Positions 22,857 to 33,802 of a stretch of 64,000 bases of DNA are shown here, in pieces. The notes under the pieces were generated by a model, which worked only from the letters and a program-made list of their open reading frames with translations, was not told the origin of the DNA and did no database searches. Made by a program: the position numbers and the translations under genes. Within the stretch, counting starts at the first letter, position 1. Each line of letters starts with the position of its first letter. The DNA lies in contig NC_060214.1 in the NCBI RefSeq assembly GCF_021130785.1, positions 46,251,001 to 46,315,000 on the forward strand, given 5' to 3'. Origin of the DNA: Homalodisca vitripennis (lineage: Eukaryota; Arthropoda; Insecta; Hemiptera; Cicadellidae).

Positions 22857-25086
22857 TGGCATCTATCCTTACTGCGTGATTTCACTATAATGCTCAACCT
22901 CGTCCTTCCATCTTCCGATGTAAATATTTCCCTTTTTAATTTTATTGGTTTCCCCCTTAAAAAACATTGTTGCCTCCGTGCTGGATTTTCTGCTTATCTT
23001 TCTAAACATAACAGATCTCCTCTCATAAACTGAACAAATTGGCCATCTAAAAACTTTTTCCTAAAGATTAACATCTATATCCAACACAGAAGATAACTTC
23101 CGATTTATATAACTATAAATCAACAAAAGGCTGGCAGTCTTTGATAAAGAATACACATTTATATCTGTAAAACATACTTGACGCTAAATGGATAATTTGA
23201 AAGTTCTTATACAACGTCGGAAACATTTGCCATCATTACATATTACAAACATTAATTAATAAGTATCCAGATTAGGAATGTGTTCTTTTATGCAAGTCTT
23301 GAAAAATTAATGAATAATGTAGAAAAAGTCTATAAATATAATTCAAAACAAAACTTATTCTACAGTATGTGCTTCTATAATTTATACTTTTAAAGTTAAA
23401 AAATTATTTTCAATGGAAGTTTATAATATATTTACCTTCTTCGCTTAAACTGTTTTATTATACTTTTGCTCACAGCAAACAGGATTAATTCTAATCCACA
23501 CAAGTTATTGTTGTATTTTTATTAAATATGGCGTTGGCACATAAGTTCTGTCACCCTTTTAGTTAAAATGTTTAAAACAACGTGTAAGTTAATGGAAACA
23601 CATGTACAAGCTTAGAGATTGCTTAATTTCAACCTCATTCCTAGCTGCAAATTGTGTAAATTAAGGGACCACTAAATGGGACAGCAATTAATAAGTAATT
23701 TTTATTATTCAAAATTATAAATCAACTTTGTATACATAATTATTTTTTAAATAGGTAAAATAGGAATGCTGAACAGATAGAGGATCACGTAAAAAACGAA
23801 CACAGAGTTTTATTGTTATGATGTGCATAGTTTAGTAAAACGTATTACTTTTATCAGATTCCTCTTTGTACATGCTACCTCTTTGTACAGGCAATTTATT
23901 TCAAAATCACCTAAATCACTTAAAAATGTGAAATTCTCTGCAATCAAGGAAGACTTACTTTCAGGCAGCTACAAAAAAACTGACGGCCAAAATTTCTTCC
24001 TAATTCGGTCAGAGATTATTGGTACTTATTTATATGTACTGGGGAATTACAACGTTAACGGTAATACCAACTTGGACTTTGTGATTAGGTGTGATATCAC
24101 GATTACTGTTGTTATAAACTTATAATTTTGTAATTTAACAATGTTTTCACTATGACAGAAAAAGTAAATCTCAAAAATATTAAATTGACTATATAATTTC
24201 TGTATGGATATTTGAAAATCAGTTCATGCCAACTCTATAATAAACTAGTTTTAGTTTTAAAACAAAACTACAAACATAATACTACTAAAAGTTGTTTTAA
24301 GTGTATTGATTCTGCAAAAGAGCTACTTACACTTTTTATATTTTACTCTGCTGCACTTTTAGTACACCCATTGCCACTTAAGAAATTATTTTATAATAAA
24401 TTGAATTGTATTATAATTAACGATATTGTAATTGTAATAGACAGTATTCGAGCTTATTCATCAGTACATGAAAAATTATACCGGTGAGGATACTGACATT
24501 TTGGAGTTTGTTCCCACGTAAAGTATGATACTTACTATTGCTATAAACTTGAAATTATTTGTGGTGTGATATATTGATTTACTTACTAAGAATTTATTGT
24601 AAAAATACAAGACTAAAATTTACCCTTAACTATTAAAAGTGTAAACAGTCTTAAACCAGCCACATAAAGAGTGCTAAGATGTAAATAATAATCCAATTAG
24701 ACAATTTTTAAATGATACTGTATTTTAAAGGCTCCAAACTAGATTATATATTTAATAATACATTGATGTATATTTATTTATTTTACTTTCCAACGGTAAA
24801 CACAATGTACAATAATTGGAAAACAAGATCTATCAATATAAACATAAAAATATCGTGTTGAATTAGTAAACATGTTTTTTTATGTTTATACTGGTTACTT
24901 ATACAGAAAACAAATAACTTAGCAACATAGGATAAATATAGTAATACATTAATAAATAACAATAATAAATATGTTAATTATAACACAGGAATACGTAAAA
25001 ATAACACCTAAGGGATACCGTAAAATACAAGTATAAAGTGTCAAATTAAATTCTTTATACAATAAATACTCTAAATTAATAACAGC

Positions 25087-25087
<1 letters not shown>
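22857..25087. other. AT-rich stretch, no gene recognised
   Basis: Plus-strand open frames at 23823-24125 (100 codons) and 24212-24487 (91 codons) are Ile/Leu/Lys/Tyr-rich and resemble no family I know. They are most likely chance or very decayed repeats. Confidence 0.45.

Positions 25088-25117
<30 letters not shown>
25088..25117. repeat. (TA)n microsatellite
   Basis: Uninterrupted TA dinucleotides immediately beside the first tRNA-like repeat unit. Confidence 0.9.
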
Positions 25118-25340
25118 TTCAATAAACATTGAATCGCAAAAAGTACTTGCTCCGCCGGGACTCGAACCCGGATCTCTCACTTGCCGGGTGAATGTGCTAC
25201 CATTACACCACAGAGCCCTTACGTTTTACGATTCAATTATTTTGTATTTGGCCGTTTATTTCACATATGTGTTTAAATAACCAAACTAACATATGATCAG
25301 AAGACCAAATACCTGTCATATGACTTTTATTTACATTCAT
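25118..25340 (-). repeat. tRNA-bearing repeat unit, copy 1
   Basis: Shares its whole length with the unit at 36630-36860 (flanks TTTCAATAAACAT.GAATC and GACCAAATACCT..CA..CGACTTTT). The tRNA-like core is bracketed by imperfect inverted repeats (ATTGAATCG.AAAA.GTA on both sides). It replaces the end of the Gypsy 2 reverse transcriptase, which stops abruptly here. It could be a tRNA-derived SINE with a (TA)n tail or one unit of a dispersed satellite. Confidence 0.7.
25148..25217 (-). tRNA. tRNA-like sequence or tRNA pseudogene, copy 1
   Basis: Minus strand. A box TGGTGTAATGG and B box GGTTCGAGTCC are intact. T-stem (CCGGG/CCCGG) and D-stem form, and the anticodon stem TTCAC/GTGAG pairs. The acceptor stem pairs at six of seven positions. 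The anticodon loop reads CCGGCAA, which puts C instead of the near-universal T at position 33 and gives a formal GGC anticodon, so a functional tRNA is doubtful. No CCA is encoded. A SINE head is the main alternative. Confidence 0.55.
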
Positions 25341-25720
25341 TCAATAATAGGCCATTGTATTTATTTATCGACTGAGTCAGTATCATGCTACCACTAGCTA
25401 GACCAAAAGGGAGGTAATTGTATTCCCATTGGCCAGTGCTTGTGACAAATGAAGTGTACTTCTTGGAAGCCTCATCAAGTGGTATCTGGTTGTAAGCGGA
25501 CACCAAGTCTAACATAGAAAAGATCTTAGCCTTGCCTAGAAATTGAAAAGAAGACTCTACCGTAGGCATCGGAGTTGAATCGAGCTCCAAGACATTGTTT
25601 AAGGCGCGGAAGTCAACCACCAGGCGTGAAGAAACCTCCCTTTTTAGGTACTAAAAAAATGCTGGACTGGAGTAAGGGGAAGTTGAAGGTCTAATAACGC
25701 CTTTCTCCAGAAGGCCTTCG
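25327..25720 (-). pseudogene. pol: Reverse transcriptase fragment of Gypsy element 2 (truncated)
   Basis: Minus strand. ..EKGVIRPSTSPYSSPAFF ends one frame near 25651. Then VDFRALNN, KIFSMLDLVSAYNQI and YNYLPFGLASG follow from 25620. The catalytic YxDD strand is missing because the domain ends at the repeat border near 25340. It cannot be active. Confidence 0.88.
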
Positions 25721-26310
25721 ATATGCTCACGAATTAAAGCCATTTTCGGGGGAGCATAATGATACGGACGGCACCTGAACGGCTTGTCTGACTTGACAGT
25801 GATAGAATAAGTCAAAAGGTTAGTTTTACCCAGCTGTTTGGTCACAGTTTCGGGAAAACACCGCAGAATATTTTTAAATGTCTGAACTTGGGAATTATCA
25901 AGCCTCTCTCCAAAGATAGGTCCCAAACTAACATCCTCTGCCTGTTCATCCTCTTGGTTTTCGGCTATAACTAGTGAAGTGTCAAAGGGAAAAGACACCT
26001 GTGGCGTTGAGCCGCAATTAATGCTCATTTCAGAGGCCTGAATGAAGTCGAGTCCAATCAAAACAGGAACCGGTAAGTTGTTAGTAACAAGAAATGGGAA
26101 AGTCCAAGAAAAACAAGCTAATTTGAAATGAATATGGGCCAACCAAAAATTGAAAGGAGACAACTGAACCATTTGCAGCTGTAGCCGTCAATGAAGTTTC
26201 TTCAACTTTCTTCACGACACCCTTGAGTTTAGAGAGAGTATCAAATACGCTTTTAGCTACGATAGATCTGGATAGAACCAGTATCAATCACAGCAGAAGA
26301 CTTAATGTTA
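25721..26310 (-). pseudogene. Aspartic protease region of Gypsy element 2 (frame-broken)
   Basis: Minus strand. AVIDTGS at about 26270-26290 is the active site, followed at once by a frameshift (next frame RSIVAKSVFDTLSKL). A further frame break lies near 26130. The distal VPVLIGLDFI segment is present (about 26050). The acidic linker to RT (AENQEDEQAED) follows. Confidence 0.75.
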
Positions 26311-27866
26311 GAAAAAGCAATAGGAATTTCTAGGGGTTTGACCTTGGGCAAAGCCGGAGCTAAAGGATTAATGGGCCTAGTCCCTTCTTGGGGAATGCCG
26401 CCCTTTCAGCGAATTCCCCTTTTGGAGTTTAAATTAACCGCAGGATTAGCGGAACTATAATTATGGTTTTGATTATTCCTATTATAGGAAAACCTCCGTT
26501 CCAGGTTTGGCCTACTATTGTTCCCCTGGTAGCATATTATCTTGCAATTGATTAGAATTACAAACTTGGGGGTTCAGCCGCTGATTGAAAGCATTATCAT
26601 AGCCATTTGCCCTTACTTGGCCCTGCCTAGAATTATTGGGTTGAGAATGAAGGTTCTGGTAAGGTCTACTATTATTGTAAGGCCCGCTTCCTTGCCTTTG
26701 GTTACCTCCAAATGAATGGTTTTGGATAAAATGTGCTATAGGGGGTTCTCTTAGCGGCGTCTCGGTCGAAGTTTGTACCCGAACCACGGTAAAATGTTCT
26801 GTTATTATAACGATTATTTTGGAAAAGATGTCCAGCGTATTGTAAATTAGTATTATCATAAGTGACATTTTTATTAGAATCTATTGCAGCTTCCTGAGAT
26901 TCAGAATTGCCATACCCTAACGGAGCTTGAACAGTGTTGACCGTCAAACTCTCAATCATGGAAACCATGTTTTTCAGTTGTTGTACTGTGGTAGGGGGTT
27001 GAAGACCTGCAAAAGCTGCCCTAGTATGAGGGTTGAGACCGGTAAAAATAGTTGTAAAAAATCTCGCCATCACTTATTTCTTGTCCAAGAATTTGGAAAA
27101 TGCTAACAATGTCAGTAAGATAATCAGCATAAGGTTCTGACAGTCGTTGTTGTCTATACATGAGTTTAGACTGAATGTCTCTAATGGCCCTAGATGAGAA
27201 AAGGTAAACCTAATTGTCTGCAGAGCATTCGGCCATGTAGAGTCAGCACTCACGAGACCCATCCACACATCACGAAGTCTGCATTCAGTGCGTGCCACAG
27301 CGTTTTTAATAGAATAGTTTTATCTGAACCTAAATTTTAACTCTACTATTTTTTGGATTTTTACGAGAAATTCTGTTAGCTGAAATAAATCTGTACCAGA
27401 AGTAATGGGTACCTCTCTAAGCATATCCCGCAAAATGTTAGGGAATGAGACATCGTCCCTGTTATATGGCCTATTTTGGGTTGCAATTTCTTGGGCTACC
27501 GTCTTAGCAGTCGCTTCAATAGCATTTAAGGTCATTGTATGCAGACTCTTCACTAAACCACCAAGATCCACCGGCACTACAGGGGGCAGCACAGTACAAG
27601 TTCCTACTTCGTCCTGTTTTAAACTGGGATTATCCACTAAATCATCCGTTACGGGTAACCCTTGGTTCATCCGCAGATTCCTCCAAGTCACTCACGACCC
27701 CTTCGCTAGACCGAGCCACAAATTCACTTAGCTGCACACGCATGGCATCAAGCTTATCCTTGGGTTTAATTCCCCATAGCTTGCATTGTTCGCGGGCTTC
27801 CTCAATAGTCAACTTTTTAATCCAAGACACAGTCTTTGGAACATTATTTAAATCGAAGAACTTCAT
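26311..27866 (-). pseudogene. gag: gag of Gypsy element 2 (frame-broken)
   Basis: Starts at ATG 27866 on the minus strand. Residues 15-55 resemble a SAP-type helix pair (KLTIEEAREQCKLWG, then KDKLDAMRVQLSEFV). The middle part (27320-27691) has LPPVVPVDLGGLVKSL and LRDMLREVPITSGTDLFQL. The segment at 26702-27073 has TTIFTGLNPHTRAAFAG, typical of Gag capsid regions. The end is Asn/Arg/Tyr/Gly-rich with no CCHC knuckle that I can find. Frame breaks lie near 27670, 27310, 27070 and 26760. Confidence 0.7.
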
Positions 27867-30250
27867 CTCGTAAAAGGTTCATTAATCAACAATAAATAAA
27901 CACAAATCACAACAAACAAGTTAAACAATAAATTAATCAAAGACACATGAGAGCGTGGACAGATATTCCACACAAACTAGAGAGCAGTAAAAAAAAAATT
28001 CAGAAAAACATTAGGGCAATTTTACTGTGGTGTGTGAAAAAGTACAAGTTGTAAAAAAAACTATTATAAATTTATAGTATTACAAATAAATAAAAGCATA
28101 AAGTACATTGCCTTATTATTACCATGAAACCAACTTCCAGTATCACTAACAGGTGTAGCAGAAAAAAAAAAATCAAAAGTTTGGCTTTCAGAGCAAAAAA
28201 TGTCGGCTGCCATCAGTCGGGGGTAGACTCAATTTGTTTCCTCTCAAAAGGTTGAGAAAGTTCAAAGTATTCAAAAAAAAACTAACAACACCTTTCAAAA
28301 CCTAAAAGAATAAGAGAGGGAGGGAAACAAAGTAAACAAAAGAATTAATCAAAAGCAAGAGCAACTGTACCGTAGAAAGAGCAAAAAATATGTGGAGCAA
28401 GTGGTAAAGTAGCGCTACCGGTAACTACTACATAAAGTTCAACAAGGCCCAAGTGAACAAGACACAAGCCTAAATAAGTAAACTCTCCCTTAAAACTGTA
28501 AATAATTTAGAACACCCCCAAAAAAAAAAATCTCTTTTGAGGCCAAGAATCCCAAAAAAAAACCCCAGTGAAAAATTAAAAATTAAGAAATTAAAGACCA
28601 AACGAAAAAAAAATTATTTAACCACTTAAGGCTTAGATATTAGGCTAAACTGAAATTTAGGTAAGTTAAACACCCGAAGCTGAATCAAGCAAGCTGACAT
28701 ATCAAATCAATTCCAAAGAGTCCACTAGGGTTTGGTTATATTATAAAATAGTGAACCCTCAAGGTGGCAAAACTATAGTTTTAAAAGTTTGTAAAAGAAA
28801 GGATGTTTCAACATTTTGGAAAGAAAGTTTTAGTTTTGTAAGTAATTAAATCACTTATATGTATGTCAGCACGTCAAATCCAACCCCAAGCTGCTGCAAC
28901 TTCATAAAAATTACAAAAAACAAGCCTAGGCCTATGTTACTTTCAATACTAGTTGAAACCAAAGGTGTACTCCATATTAACTTTAACTGTTTTAATTTAA
29001 ACAGGCACTAGTCAAAAGAATCAAGGGCTTTTTAATAATAGACTATGAAAGAATTATTATTTTTACAATAACATTAAAGTTTTGAAGAAGGTTTTAGAAA
29101 AAAAAATTGCAAACTGTTAGACTAAATCAACCCCTTAAGCTTGAACTGCCCCGAACAATCAAATCGCATAGGCCTACATAAAAGTTTGACATGTTTCTAA
29201 GTAGAAAAAATATCAGATAAATTTAACAGTAACACTTCACTTACCTTGTGTATAGACTAAGATTAATTAACAAAATTGTGTAAGACTCGAATAAATTCAA
29301 CACAGTAGACAAAAATCATCAAATTAGTGCTATTAAAAATTTAAACTCTTATCAACTTATAACATGTACAAGTGGTGTAAATCCGCTGGAAGAATAAATA
29401 AATAACTAAATAATTAATTAAATCCTAGAATAACAACAATTAATTGCATTTTGGAACTAAGGGTAGGTGTGGAAAAGGTTAAAAATTTTAAATAAATCAG
29501 ATGTAGAGATGAATATCAGAAGGAAAGCAAGTTATATAAAAAAGAACACTTTTAATTATAAGCCAACCCAAAGTAATTAATCTGGTGAAACTGATTGGGG
29601 GATTCAAATATTAACCAGAAAGCTAAGAACTTTAAAAACAAAAGGTAGGCTATACATAGGCGGCAGTACAATACGCAGTCACCAACAGCATCTATGAAAT
29701 CCTTCGACTTTACTTGCACAGATCTGAGCCAAAGTTTAAATTAAAATACTAAAAGGTGCTAATTAAAGTTTAGAAAGCACAAGTAATTAAGTACCAGGTA
29801 TGTTAAGGCAACAGGCTACACTGTAGGTGAAAGTAAAAGTTAGGTTAAGAGTTAACTTGGTGAGGAGAAAAAAAAATTTATTAAAATTGGTTTAAAGTAA
29901 AATTTTAAGCTAGAAAAAAATCAACCAAATACCTATGCCTAAATAATTAGTGAGAATAAGTTACTAAAGTTTAAGAAATACTGCCACTCACATGTTCAAT
30001 TATTACACAACTAGGCTTAGGTAGCAGTTGGTTGCAAGAACTGCTTGGCTCAGACCTGCACATTAAAAAACAAGCTACTTCGAAAAAGTTTAACATTTTG
30101 AGTAAAAAAAAGGCAGTGTAAGGAAAATTTAGAAAACTAAAAAAAATTTAGAAAAACGTCTACCCCTTTAAAAAACTTAAAACTAGGACTTAGCTCTCAT
30201 AGCTGTGTAGAATTCCTCCGCTCCCACCGGCAAGCCTAGCCTTCCATTTC
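27867..30250 (-). other. Leader region of Gypsy element 2
   Basis: About 2.4 kb between the primer-binding site and gag. It is A-rich on the plus strand (T-rich in sense), with many A runs of 7-10 and no open frame. The length is large for a Gypsy leader; an unrelated insertion inside it cannot be excluded. Confidence 0.5.
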
Positions 30251-30269
30251 AAACCACGGTCTGCTACCA
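30251..30269 (-). other. Primer-binding site of Gypsy element 2 (initiator tRNA-Met type)
   Basis: Sense (minus) strand reads TGGTAGCAGACCGTGGTTT three bases after the LTR end. The first ten bases complement the 3' end of initiator tRNA-Met (TCTGCTACCA). Confidence 0.65.
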
Positions 30270-30272
30270 ATA

Positions 30273-30722
30273 TGCGACGATATTCGAAAACTGAATTTGG
30301 AAAGACTGGGTCCTAAATATTAAACGAGGTCGTGAAACGTTGATTGGAAGGTAGCATACGATATTAACACCAAAACACCGTGCCGGTTCGTAGAGGGAGC
30401 GGGCAGCCAGCTTTGATTTTGTAACTCCGACCACAGAAAACTCCAATGATGTCCTTGCCCTATGGAAGTCAGAAGAGAAGAGGACAAGAAACCTAATTCC
30501 CGATATCTAGAAAACCTGAAAATACTAGAACCAATCAAAAGCCAGAAAGCCACAGAAACATCTAGAAAGAGAACAACCATCTGGTAAAACAGATGGCTCG
30601 ACCAGCTGTAAAGGAAACAGCTCCCGGTCCGTCCAAAGACCAACAAAATAAAGTGGCAAAACGCCACATCCTCCCCCTCTACCCCGGAGAGAAAAGAAAA
30701 AAAACTCAAAAGGATAAGGTAG
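30273..30722 (-). repeat. Truncated LTR of Gypsy element 2 (left, inverted copy)
   Basis: About 450 bp, ending CGTCGCA on the minus strand. It is an inverted copy of 33355-33802 with small differences. Its 5' part is missing, since homology stops at 30722 where integrase begins. Confidence 0.85.
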
Positions 30723-31590
30723 GCCCTTTGGCTTCTCAATTAGCAACCTGGCCTTTTCAACGGGTGTTTGTTGATTACGTGGGACCTCTTCCTAGAACAA
30801 AAAAAGGCCACAAATGGCTTCTTACAATCGTTGACGCCTTTTCAAAATATACAGTGATTTTGCCTGCTAAAAATGCTACCGCTCCTACTAACGGTGAATC
30901 TTTTGCATAAGGGCTTGTTCGCGTATTTTGGCTTCCCCTCACAACTCGTCACCGACCGTGGTGGTTGTTTCAAATCCAGACAGTTCGATAACATGTGTCT
31001 GGAACTTGGTATCAAACACGTTATGACCTCGCCATATTATCCGAAGCCGTCAATTGCTGAAAGAGTTAATAAAAACCTCGGCGTTGCCTTGAGAATTTTC
31101 CATTCTCAAAATCATACTGACTGGGACACTAATCTCCATTTATTCCAAGTCGCTTTTAATTCGGCTAAGCATGAGTCAATTGGCACCTCTCCTGCTGAAA
31201 TTTTCCTTGGCTACAAAATTACTTCTCCCCTGGAAAACAATTGGAATTTGGATGATCTCCTCCAAACACAAGATTCCAGAGACATGCAGAGGAGATGGTC
31301 TCAGGCCTTGGATCGGTTGGAGGTTGCACACCGAAAAGTTGCTCGGCAGTACAACCAAGGTCGTTTACCAGTTAATTTTCGTATCGGTGATTTGGCAATG
31401 TTTCGACGAGTAAATTTGAGTAATGCGGCTAATCAAATTTCAGCCAAAACTGCAACCTCTGTGGTCACGCCCTCTGGTTATTCATGATTTTACCTCTCCA
31501 GTCACCGTGACATTGAGGTGTCCCAAGTCAGGGAAACTTATTAGGTCGGCCCATGTTTCCCACCTAAAGAAATATTTTGGGCCTATCTAA
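30706..31590 (+). pseudogene. Integrase fragment of Gypsy element 2 (plus-strand half)
   Basis: Reads GPLASQLATWPFQRVFVDYV (first catalytic Asp near 30776), then DAFSKYTVILPAKN. After a frameshift near 30890 come FPSQLVTDRGGC (second Asp) and SIAERVNKNL (Glu), so all three catalytic acidic residues survive. The C-terminal part (RLPVNFRIGDLAMFRR) changes frame again near 31450 and ends VSHLKKYFGPI with TAA at 31588. The N-terminal zinc-binding domain is absent; upstream sequence is antisense LTR. Confidence 0.88.
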
Positions 31591-32624
31591 GACCAAAGCA
31601 CCGCTGCCGGGACGTTTATAGGGATGGTTTAGGGCATAGTGATGTTAGTTTAGTTTTTTCCCTCCTCCTTCTTCTTCTTCTTCTCTTCCTTACACCACAT
31701 TTAACACTCTGATACTTTTACTCCTCTTCTTTTAACAGTACAATACACGGGGGGATCAGGATTAGCATTGGCTGTTTAGAGAATTTTTTTTGCTTCGGCA
31801 ATTTTTCTAGGCTGTACATTGGGAGTGAATTTTATGTTTATTTATTTTTAACATTCCCTAATGCAGTCGCGCAGCCTGCTATCCTTGGTTCGGCCAACCC
31901 ATTACATTTTACAACACAAGCTTACATTTTCTTTCCCTTTTCCTTTTCTTTGTCTTTCTCTTGCTTAGTAGGGTCAGTCTTTTGGCAGTAGGTGGATTTC
32001 TTTGTTATTCAGCTAAGTTAGCAGCGATGGATAGGTTTAGTTTTTTTATTGTTGAAAATATTTTTGAAGATTGTAGTTTGTCTATATATTTTTTGTAGTT
32101 AGTTGTTGTTGTTATCTCTTTGTGTCTTTAAGACTTTATAATTTTGTCTCTGAAGCTGCTAAATGTTCCAGCAGCTATCTTATTTATTTGCTGTTTAGTG
32201 TTTATATTGGAAGTGTTTTTTTTTTACTGTTGTTACTGTTATCCTTTGAAGGCTTTTTTATTGTTATTGTTTTAGAGGTTTATTGATTGTTTAACCTAAT
32301 TTTGTTGGGTTTTGGCCCAGTTAGTTTTTTTTGGGTCTCTTTTCCGTAGGTTTCAGGGTTTTTTTTTGCCTTTCCTGGCCAACACTTGGAAACTAGTTGT
32401 TTTTTTGTTTTTATAGTTCCTAATTAAACCACTTTACCACGACCAAATGATTTCCTTACTCCGTTAAGCTCTTCCCGTAGCTCTACAGTTTTTCTTTCAC
32501 GCCTTTTTAAGAGCCTGAATTTATTTGCTCCAAGTCTCTAAATTTAAAAAACTAGTATGGAAAAATAAAACTTTATTTTTGTCTTTTCCCACTGGCCACC
32601 AATTTTTTTTCTCAGCCGTCCCGT
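31591..32624 (+). other. 3' untranslated region of Gypsy element 2
   Basis: T-rich on the sense strand like the family's leader, with no open frame. It includes TTC-repeat runs near 31670. Confidence 0.5.
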
Positions 32625-32637
32625 AGGGGGAGGAGAG
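32625..32637 (+). other. Polypurine tract of Gypsy element 2
   Basis: AGGGGGAGGAGAG after 3'UTR-like sequence. It is the best candidate for the plus-strand primer and sets the probable LTR start at 32638. Confidence 0.5.
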
Positions 32638-33802
32638 TACTGGCCCACTTTTGCTAAATTTTGGCCAGTACCAGGTTTTTACCTAATTAGCCTTTACAAC
32701 ACGAACTTGGGTCTGTTGATATTATGATGGGTGTAATTTTCTCATATTTTTAAATTTTCGCTTTGGAATGGTCTCTTTCATCCCTTCTGTTCCTCCCTTC
32801 TTTGAAGAAAAAAAATACAGACCTTATGTCTGGAGTAATACTCTCCCGGTGGTCAAGGAGTTCCGCCAGCCGTTCGGGGTTTTCCATTTCGGGTGCTTAA
32901 GTGGCCCTTGGGTTCCGGGGTGGAGATACCCGGATGGTGGAGACTTTAGGAAGTGCTTTGGCTAATAAGTGTACACTTATTTAATTTCCTTCCCAACCCT
33001 TACTGGAACACCCTCTTGTAGCCTTTTGACCACCAAGCGTATTAGTGATGTAGAAACAAACGAAAAAAACCCATCCTTGTGTCAACACTTCAGACCTTTA
33101 TTTATTGGTAGCTACCACAGAAAGTAGTTAATTTTGTTCAAGTTTTTTTTACTACTACTAGGCTTTTCCTCAAGCCTCTTTAAACTAAAAAGATTTAATC
33201 TTGAGTAGTGTGGTCAGTCGGAATGGATTCTAGCCGTTACGCTTTTGGAGCGCCTCGCGAGCGTGCAGGATATCCATACTAGAGCTATTTCTAGCTGTTT
33301 GCTAACGACAGCAAGTACCAGTTGTAGTCTCTAATCTTTCCGTCCCTTGTCTTCCTACCTTATCCTTTTGAGTTTTTTTCTTTTCTCTCCCGGGGTAGAG
33401 GGGGAGGATGTGGCGTTTGCCACTTTATTTTTGTTGGTCTTTGGACGGACCGGGGAGCTGTTTCCTTACAGCTGGTCGAGCCATCTGTTTTACCAGATGG
33501 TTGTTCTCTTTCTAGATGTTTCTGTGGCTTTCTGGCTTTGATTGGTTTAGTATTTTCAGGTTTTCTAGATATCGGGAATTAGGTTTCTTGTTCTCTTCTC
33601 TTCTGACTTCCATAGGGCAAGGACATCTTGGAGTTTTCTGTGGTCGGAGTTACAAAATCAAAGCTGGCTGCCCGCTCCCTCTACGAACGCGGCACGGTGT
33701 TTTGGTGTTAATATCGTATGCTACCTTCCAATCAACGTTTCACGACCTCGTTTAATATTTAGGACCCAGTCTTTCCAAATTCAGTTTTCGAATATCGTCG
33801 CA
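32638..33802 (+). repeat. LTR of Gypsy element 2 (right copy)
   Basis: The 3' end (CGTCGCA, 33802) is fixed by comparison with the left copy. The 5' end is inferred from the polypurine tract. The open frames inside (33347-33755) are mirrored in the left LTR and are not genes. Confidence 0.6.

Larger units (their letters stand above)
25341..30722 (-). mobile_element. Ty3/Gypsy element 2, minus-strand half (partial LTR, leader, gag, protease, RT start)
   Basis: Read on the minus strand from 30722: 450 bp of LTR, a primer-binding site, a 2.4 kb T-rich leader, gag from 27866, protease and the first half of reverse transcriptase, cut off near 25340 by the tRNA-bearing unit. It is a different family from element 1: other LTR, other primer tRNA, other Gag. 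Several frameshifts occur. It joins head-to-head with a plus-strand integrase half at about 30722. Confidence 0.85.
30706..33802 (+). mobile_element. Ty3/Gypsy element 2, plus-strand half (integrase, 3'UTR, LTR)
   Basis: Integrase core and C-terminus, about 1 kb of T-rich 3' untranslated DNA, a polypurine tract, then an LTR whose last 450 bp match the minus-strand LTR piece at 30273-30722. Same family as the minus-strand half, opposite orientation. Confidence 0.8.

Noticed and set aside
23823..24487. Two consecutive plus-strand frames of about 90-100 codons
   Set aside because: AT-driven residue composition, no recognisable motif and no splice signals linking them.
30320..30739. Minus-strand 139-codon hydrophobic frame and its mirror at 33347-33755
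   Set aside because: Both lie in the inverted LTR of Gypsy 2 and are not conserved as one frame between copies; there is no sign of an envelope gene.
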